From: Nocardioides bruguierae
GTDB lineage: Bacteria > Actinomycetota > Actinomycetes > Propionibacteriales > Nocardioidaceae
Length of the DNA stretch: 64,000 nt
Direction of reading: 5' to 3'
NCBI RefSeq assembly: GCF_023656415.1
Contig: NZ_JAMOIL010000018.1
Location: forward strand, 1-64,000
The position numbers and the translations under genes are program-made. Positions 60,501 to 64,000 of the stretch are shown here, piece by piece; positions within the stretch are counted from its first letter, which is position 1, and each line of letters opens with the position of its first letter. The notes under the pieces were generated by a model. The model did not search any database. It saw nothing but the letters and a program-made list of their open reading frames with translations, and was not told where the DNA came from.

Positions 60501-60740
60501 GTACTCGAAGTACTCCACGTGCCCGCCCTGGTAGCTCGAGACGGCCACGCCCTGGGCGTCCTCCTCGATCGCGGTCTCCACGATCTCGGCGACCGAGCGG
60601 TTGTGCCCGAGGTGGATCACCTCGCAGCCCTGGCTCTGGAAGATCCGCCGCATGATGTTGATCGAGGCGTCGTGGCCGTCGAAGAGGCTGGAGGCGGTGA
60701 CGATCCGCACCGGGTGGGTGGGGCGGTGGAGCTCGGGCAC
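57537..60740 (-). CDS. icmF: Fused isobutyryl-CoA mutase IcmF
   Basis: This 1067-residue protein joins three parts: an N-terminal B12-binding domain (VRIVTASSLFDGHDASINIM, DGHD at 21-24), a MeaB-type G-protein chaperone (P-loop LTGTGGSGKSS near 197-207, VVVETPGIGQGD, NKFERRGA) and a C-terminal acyl-CoA mutase barrel (STSVSMTINGPAPTV, GYHIAEAGANP). This order is specific to IcmF, which interconverts isobutyryl-CoA and n-butyryl-CoA with adenosylcobalamin. The GTG at 60740 has a gggagga site. A perfect 18-base palindrome lies 52-69 bases upstream, and a MarR gene precedes it on the same strand. Confidence 0.94.
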   Translation of the reverse strand: MPELHRPTHPVRIVTASSLFDGHDASINIMRRIFQSQGCEVIHLGHNRSVAEIVETAIEEDAQGVAVSSYQGGHVEYFEYLVQLLAERGAGHVKVVGGGGGVIVAEEITRLRESGVVIFSPEDGQRLGLAGMVNEVVRACDFDPWEVRGVDADAVIGGERATVARAVTGAEGGHLDEAVLARLQEAAAARAVPVLGLTGTGGSGKSSLTDELLRRLRVDQQDKLRVAVLAVDPTRRRGGGALLGDRIRMNALDLAGLDRDRVYFRSLATRGAHELPEHLDDVLTVLRASGFDLVVVETPGIGQGDAAIVPFVDTSLYVMTPEFGAASQLEKIDMLDFADVVAVNKFERRGAADALRDVGRQLVRNREAFGSRPEEMPVFGTSAATFGDDGVTALYQHLRGLLAEHGLPVATGTLPEVSVRHSTRFGAVVPAERVRYLSDIATTVRGYHAETARLAACARDLQSARSVAAALEARGADAGGVPALVEEARAALPADVAAQLEAWPSVVEAYSGDEQVVRVRDKEIVTRLTRESLSGSRVPRVALPRTTDAGELVSFWRRENLPGEFPFTGGVFKFKRDNEDPARMFAGEGDPARTNRRFKRLSEGQPATRLSTAFDSVTLYGQDPDERPDIYGKVGTSGVSVATLDDMRQLYDGFDLLSPSTSVSMTINGPAPTVLAFFLITVLDQAAEQGVDPATALATVRGTVQADILKEDQGQNTCLFSTEFSLRCMADVQEWFIEHGVRNFYSVSISGYHIAEAGANPLSQLAFTLANGFTYVESYLARGMAIDDFAPNLSFFFSNGMDPEYSVIGRVARRIWAVAMKEHYGASERSQKLKYHVQTSGRSLHAQEMDFNDIRTTLQALIAIYDNANSLHTNAYDEAVTTPTEESVRRALAIQLIINREWGLAMNENPLQGSFVIDELTDLVEEAVLAEFDRITERGGVLGAMETGYQRGRIQDESMLYEQRKHDGTLPIIGVNTFRKEHAEGGTPETVELARATEAEKRSQLERLGSFRAAHAEEAPAALARLKEVAAGDGNVFAALMDAARVCTLGQVTEAFFEVGGAYRRSV

Positions 60741-60791
60741 GGGGGTCCTCCCTGGTGGTGAGCACGGGTCGGCGCCGGGTCGCGACGCACT

Positions 60792-60809
60792 TACTTGGAC
60801 GTCCAAGTA
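60792..60809. promoter_or_regulatory. Perfect 18-base palindrome upstream of icmF
   Basis: The sequence tacttggacgtccaagta is perfectly symmetric. It lies in the 137-base gap between the MarR gene stop and the icmF start, in one of the few AT-richer spots nearby. The size and perfect symmetry suit a TetR- or MarR-type dimer operator that controls icmF. Confidence 0.7.
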
Positions 60810-60877
60810 TGTGGGCGACAGTACGTGCTGGGAGTGCCGGGCGGAAGGGGTGCCGGCGGTCGCAGGTGCCGCCGGGA

Positions 60878-61372
60878 TCAGTCGACCGGGTCGCCCGCGC
60901 TGCGCCGCAGGCGGGTCAGCAGGTCGGTGAGGGCGGTGACCTCGCCCGGCGCGATGCCGGTGCTGCGGAAGACGTCGTTGAGGTCCTCGGTCGCGGCGGC
61001 GGCCAGTGCGCGGCCGGCGTCGGTGAGCACGGCGAGCACCACTCGGCGGTCGGCCTCCCCGCGCTCGCGCAGCACCAGCCCCTGCCGCTCGAGGCGGTCG
61101 ACGGCGCTGGTGACCGAGGCCGGGTGCACCTGGAGCAGGGAGCCGAGCCGCGTCATCGGCAGCCGCCCGTCGCGGGTGAACGAGAGCAGCTGCAGCAGCT
61201 CGTAGCGGGCGAAGGTCAGGCCGTGCGGCCGCAGGACGGCCTCGATCCGCTCCATCAGCAGCTGCTGGGCGCGCACGAGCGTGGTCACCATCGCCATGCC
61301 GTCCGCGGCGTCGGACCAGCCGCGGGCCACCCACTGGCGGCGCGCCTCGCGGATCGGGTCGGGGCGGGTCAT
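60878..61372 (-). CDS. MarR family transcriptional regulator
   Basis: This 164-residue winged-helix protein has FARYELLQLLSFTRDGRLPM, LGSLLQVHPASVTSAVDRLE and the wing QGLVLRERGEADRRVVLAVL. MarR proteins are dimeric repressors released by small aromatic or acyl ligands. It lies immediately upstream of icmF on the same strand and may bind the 18-base palindrome between them. The ATG at 61372 was taken because it gives the usual length; 61402 is an alternative. Confidence 0.9.
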   Translation of the reverse strand: MTRPDPIREARRQWVARGWSDAADGMAMVTTLVRAQQLLMERIEAVLRPHGLTFARYELLQLLSFTRDGRLPMTRLGSLLQVHPASVTSAVDRLERQGLVLRERGEADRRVVLAVLTDAGRALAAAATEDLNDVFRSTGIAPGEVTALTDLLTRLRRSAGDPVD

Positions 61373-61421
61373 GCGCTCATCCTGCCGCACGCCCCGGCGC
61401 ACGGACGCCGGTGAGGTGGCG

Positions 61422-61498
61422 GCAGCCCCCCGTCAAGCGGACGCAGCGACCCCCCCACCGGTGCTGCGTCCGCCCCCCTTTGTCCTGCGGGGGGCTGC
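61422..61498. other. Nested double stem-loop in the intergenic region upstream of marR
   Basis: An outer stem pairs gcagccccccg (61422-61432) with cggggggctgc (61488-61498). An inner stem pairs gcggacgcagc (61437-61447) with gctgcgtccgc (61463-61473). Both are perfect over 11 bases. The structure lies between the methyltransferase gene end and the marR start, both on the minus strand. It may be a terminator, a structured leader of marR or a small RNA. Nearby, a separate 8-base inverted repeat tctgctca/tgagcaga lies at 61546-61572. Confidence 0.6.
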
Positions 61499-61592
61499 AC
61501 GCCTTGCGCTCTAGTGTCTCCGTGTCGTGGACGTCTCAATCATTTTCTGCTCAATCAGTTGCAGTGAGCAGACCACTGACAGGACACGCTTG

Positions 61593-62423
61593 TCACCTGG
61601 GCAGGACGCCTGCTACGCCCGTGGCACCCAGTTCCTCGTCCGTGAGGAGGGTGGCGGTGAGCCCGCCCTGCTCCAGCGCGCGGACGGCGGTGGCCTGCTG
61701 CCCCGGTGCGCACTCGAGCACCAGCAGGCCCTCGGGCGCGAGCCACTCCGCGGCGTGGGCGGCGACGCGTCGGTGCAGGTCGAGGCCGTCGGCGCCGCCG
61801 TCGAGGGCGTGCCGGGGCTCGTGCTCGCGGGCCTCGGGGGGGAGGTCCGCCAGGGCGTCGGTCGGCACGTACGGCGCGTTCACGACCAGGGCGTCGACGT
61901 GGCCGCGCAGGGTCTCGGGCAGGGCGTCCAGCAGGTCCCCGGTGTGCACCTGTGCACCGGGAAGGTTGGCGGCGGCGCAGGCCGTGGCGAGCGGGTCGAG
62001 GTCCGCGGCGTGCACCTGCGCGGGTGCCGGGTGGCCACCGCGCTCGAGCAGCGCGAGGACGAGGCGGGCCAGCGCCCCGGTGCCGCAGCACAGGTCCAGG
62101 AGCACCGTGGGGGTGTCGCGGCCGGCCAGGTGGGCGGCGGCGGCGCGGGCCAGCAGCAGCGAGCGCCGGCGCGGCACGAAGACCCCGGCTGCGGTGCGCA
62201 CGCGCACGCCGTCGACCTCGGCCCAGCCCAGGAGGACCTCGAGCGGCTCGCCCGCGACCCGGCGGGCGACGAGGCCCTCCAGCGCCTCCGGCTCCGCGCC
62301 CGTGCCGCGCAGCAGCGCCGCCTCGTCCTCGGCGAACACGCAGCCGGCGGCGCGCAGGCGGGCGACCAGCGGGTCCGGCGCCGGCGTGGGTGCCGGCGTG
62401 GGTGCAGGGGCGGGGGCGGGCAC
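61593..62423 (-). CDS. PrmC-related N5-glutamine methyltransferase
   Basis: This 276-residue SAM-dependent enzyme has LDLCCGTGAL (109-118) for SAM binding, HAADLDPLA and the family's altered catalytic motif NAPY (182-185, NPPY in PrmC), followed by VPTD. The actinobacterial PrmC-related family with NAPYVPTD is distinct from the release-factor methylase itself, so its target is uncertain. The N-terminus is an Ala-Pro repeat encoded by low-complexity DNA, and the true start could lie further downstream. Confidence 0.88.
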   Translation of the reverse strand: MPAPAPAPTPAPTPAPDPLVARLRAAGCVFAEDEAALLRGTGAEPEALEGLVARRVAGEPLEVLLGWAEVDGVRVRTAAGVFVPRRRSLLLARAAAAHLAGRDTPTVLLDLCCGTGALARLVLALLERGGHPAPAQVHAADLDPLATACAAANLPGAQVHTGDLLDALPETLRGHVDALVVNAPYVPTDALADLPPEAREHEPRHALDGGADGLDLHRRVAAHAAEWLAPEGLLVLECAPGQQATAVRALEQGGLTATLLTDEELGATGVAGVLPR

Positions 62424-62450
62424 GCCGTCATCCTGCCGGGCCGTGCCGCC

Positions 62451-62510
62451 GAGGCCGAGCGGGAGGCCGAGCAGGAGGCCGAGCGGGAGGCCGAGCAGGA
62501 GTCCGAGCAG
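62451..62510. repeat. 12-base tandem repeat, five copies
   Basis: Five copies of gaggccgagc(g/a)g run from 62451 to 62510, with two small changes in the last copy. They lie in the 140-base divergent gap between the methyltransferase and hydrolase genes. Confidence 0.85.
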
Positions 62511-62529
62511 GCGTCCATCGGGCGTGGGT

Positions 62530-62553
62530 TACCCGCAAGTAGGTCTTCGGGTA
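62530..62553. promoter_or_regulatory. Inverted repeat directly upstream of the metallo-hydrolase gene
   Basis: The arms tacccg (62530-62535) and cgggta (62548-62553) flank 12 bases that include gcaagtag. The repeat ends 10 bases before the GTG start, so a protein bound here would block transcription or ribosome entry. Regulator unknown. Confidence 0.35.
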
Positions 62554-62563
62554 CGTTCGCGAC

Positions 62564-63673
62564 GTGACCCAGGACACCGCCCACTCGGTCAGCCCCGACT
62601 CCGACCGCCACTGGTCCGACCCCGGGGCCTGGCCGGCCGCCCCCGGCGTGCACCGCATCCCCCTGCCGCTGCCCGAGGACGGGCTCAAGGCCGTGAACGT
62701 CTACGCGATCGAGGCCGACGACGGCCTCGTCCTGGTGGACGGCGGGTGGGCCATCCCGCAGGCGCGCGAGCTGCTGGAGTCCTCGCTGCGCTCGATCGGC
62801 TCCGGCCTCGGCGACGTGCGTCGCTTCCTGGTGACCCACGTGCACCGCGACCACTACACGCTGGCCCGGGTGCTCGGCTCCGAGCTCGGCGTCGACGTGG
62901 TGCTCGGCCGCGGCGAGCAGCCGGCGCTGGAGTACCTCGAGGCGCTGCACGGGCCCGAGGAGGAGCACCCGGAGGACCGGCGCTCCGGCGCCGAGCCCCT
63001 GCTCGCGGCCCTGCTGCGCAGCACGGGCGCCACCGAGCTCGCCGACCTGTGGGCGATCATCGAGAAGGACGAGAAGCCAGGCGAGGGCCACTTCTGGCAC
63101 CGCCCCGACGCCTGGCTGGAGGGGGACGTGCCGCTGGCCGTCGGCGCGCGGACGCTGGACGCCGTGCACACCCCCGGGCACACGCCCGGCCACTACGTCT
63201 TCGCCGACGCCGAGGCCGGTCTGCTGTTCGCCGGCGACCACGTGCTGCCCACCATCACGCCGTCCATCGGCTTCGTGGTGCCGCCGGACCCGCACCCCCT
63301 GGGCGACTTCATGGCGTCGCTGACCCGGGTGCGGGCGCTGCCCGACCTGGGGCTGCTGCCCGCGCACGGCCCGGTGGGCGGCTCCTCGCACGCCCGCTGC
63401 GACGAGCTGACCGTGCACCACGAGGACCGGCTGGCGCTGTGCCTGGCCGCGCTCGCCGACGGCCCCCGCTCCGCGCACGAGGTCGCCGGCACCTTCGGCT
63501 GGACGCGGCACGAGACCGACTACGCGGCGCTGGACCCGTTCTCCGGGGGTCTGGCCGCGATGGAGACCAAGGCGCACCTCGAGCTGCTGGTGGCGCGGGG
63601 GGACGCCGTGCGGCTGACCGAGCCCTCCGTCGACGGCGCGCTGCTCTTCGGGCTCCTGCCCGCGCGCCCCTGA
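62564..63673 (+). CDS. Metallo-beta-lactamase-fold hydrolase
   Basis: This 369-residue protein has the metal site THVHRDHY (His92, His94, Asp96, His97), HTPGHTPGHYVF and the AGDHVL aspartate, followed by a C-terminal winged-helix-like domain (GPRSAHEVAGTFGW). This layout matches the LACTB2/RNase Z-related hydrolases, whose substrates range from thioesters to RNA. The GTG start at 62564 fits the reading frame and the upstream inverted repeat. It is cytoplasmic. Specific substrate unknown. Confidence 0.88.
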   Translation: MTQDTAHSVSPDSDRHWSDPGAWPAAPGVHRIPLPLPEDGLKAVNVYAIEADDGLVLVDGGWAIPQARELLESSLRSIGSGLGDVRRFLVTHVHRDHYTLARVLGSELGVDVVLGRGEQPALEYLEALHGPEEEHPEDRRSGAEPLLAALLRSTGATELADLWAIIEKDEKPGEGHFWHRPDAWLEGDVPLAVGARTLDAVHTPGHTPGHYVFADAEAGLLFAGDHVLPTITPSIGFVVPPDPHPLGDFMASLTRVRALPDLGLLPAHGPVGGSSHARCDELTVHHEDRLALCLAALADGPRSAHEVAGTFGWTRHETDYAALDPFSGGLAAMETKAHLELLVARGDAVRLTEPSVDGALLFGLLPARP

Positions 63674-63786
63674 CCGACGCGGCGTACCCCGGTGCCCCGG
63701 GGCGTGCTGCCCCGCTGACCTGCGAGGTGTGGAGAACTCGCGCCGGAGGAGGGCCGGCTGTCGGTGGTGGGCCGCACCGTTCTCGC

Positions 63787-64000
63787 ATGAGACCTCTGCA
63801 CCTGTACGGCCGCGACTCCGACCTCTCCGACACCATCTCCGGGCTCCTGGCGCAGGAAGGGCCCGAGCCACCCTCGCAGCGCCGGATCGCCGCCCGGCTG
63901 CGCACCAGTCCGGGCACGCTCGCCCACGAGTACGGCAACCGTGCGGGGATGCTGCGCCGTGCGGCGGCCGTCGTGGCGGGCGACCACGACCACGACTGGT
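63787..64000 (+). CDS. N-terminal fragment of a possible TetR-type or other helix-turn-helix regulator, cut by the window edge
   Basis: The frame from the ATG at 63787 stays open to the window end (71 codons). It reads RRIAARLRTSPGTLAHEYGN and RAGMLRRAAAVV, which looks like a helix-turn-helix in the TetR style. The rest of the gene is outside. It is also possible that a gene on the other strand occupies this stretch, but none has a recognisable domain. Confidence 0.45.
   Translation, partial: MRPLHLYGRDSDLSDTISGLLAQEGPEPPSQRRIAARLRTSPGTLAHEYGNRAGMLRRAAAVVAGDHDHDW

Noticed and set aside
63309-63993. Minus-strand frames at the right edge
   Set aside because: They overlap the metallo-hydrolase gene and show no recognisable domain. 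The plus-strand frame from 63787 has a helix-turn-helix-like segment.

Overview
The window is a stretch of very GC-rich (about 73% by eye) actinobacterial chromosome. The gene content points to a Nocardioidaceae-like organism, probably close to Nocardioides. The pointers are an F420-dependent glucose-6-phosphate dehydrogenase next to an FbiC-type protein, two SigB/SigF-type sigma factors, actinobacterial families such as the DUF5682/DUF5691 proteins and the PrmC-related methyltransferase, and short palindromic REP-like repeats of a type I associate with that family. The genus is an inference. No rRNA, tRNA, CRISPR array or plasmid/phage function was seen.

Layout. 1-3540: the end of an IS5-type element, then a tightly coupled minus-strand redox operon (Ser-rich membrane protein, ApbE flavin transferase, ferric-reductase-like membrane protein, NuoF-like protein, ferredoxin). 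3824-5985: an OmpR-type two-component system. 6032-7659: a universal stress protein and a YghZ-type aldo/keto reductase. 7766-15456: a four-gene vWA / DUF5682 / MoxR-AAA / SWIM-DUF5691 operon resembling E. coli yehL-yehM-yehP-yehQ, with the same short palindrome at both ends. 15608-18620: a GH3 glycosidase divergent from a TetR regulator, with a candidate operator between them. 18777-25882: a sigma factor, a frameshifted TIM-barrel gene, fgd, a flavin monooxygenase and an FbiC whose second radical-SAM domain has lost its cysteine motif. 26019-32044: cardiolipin synthase, alanine dehydrogenase with a divergent Lrp regulator, and several small proteins of unknown role. 32366-35787: PEP synthase with its regulatory kinase/pyrophosphorylase. 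35791-39794: a broken secreted-protein gene, a LuxR-type regulator with an altered receiver, a MerR regulator with a CarH-type B12 domain, and a second SigB/SigF-type sigma factor. 40262-49295: an exopolysaccharide operon (four glycosyltransferases, a hexapeptide acyltransferase, a large membrane protein and a flippase), followed by a secreted GH16 enzyme and a secreted malectin/beta-propeller protein. 54012-64000: a Ser/Thr kinase, a BtuF-like protein, an acyltransferase-3 with a repeat tail, the fused isobutyryl-CoA mutase IcmF with a MarR regulator, a PrmC-related methyltransferase, a metallo-beta-lactamase-fold hydrolase and the start of a possible regulator gene.

How the genes fit together. 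Many neighbours overlap by exactly 4 bases (ATGA or GTGA), which implies translational coupling in the redox, two-component, yeh-like, FbiC/monooxygenase and polysaccharide operons. Cobalamin is a recurring theme: IcmF uses it, the MerR protein carries the residues of a B12 photoreceptor, and a BtuF-like protein lies nearby. The strongest candidates for something new are the palindrome-bounded yeh-like operon with its repeat-derived fusion linker, the FbiC with a gutted CofH domain, and the flavinylation operon whose membrane partner has no FMN-binding domain.
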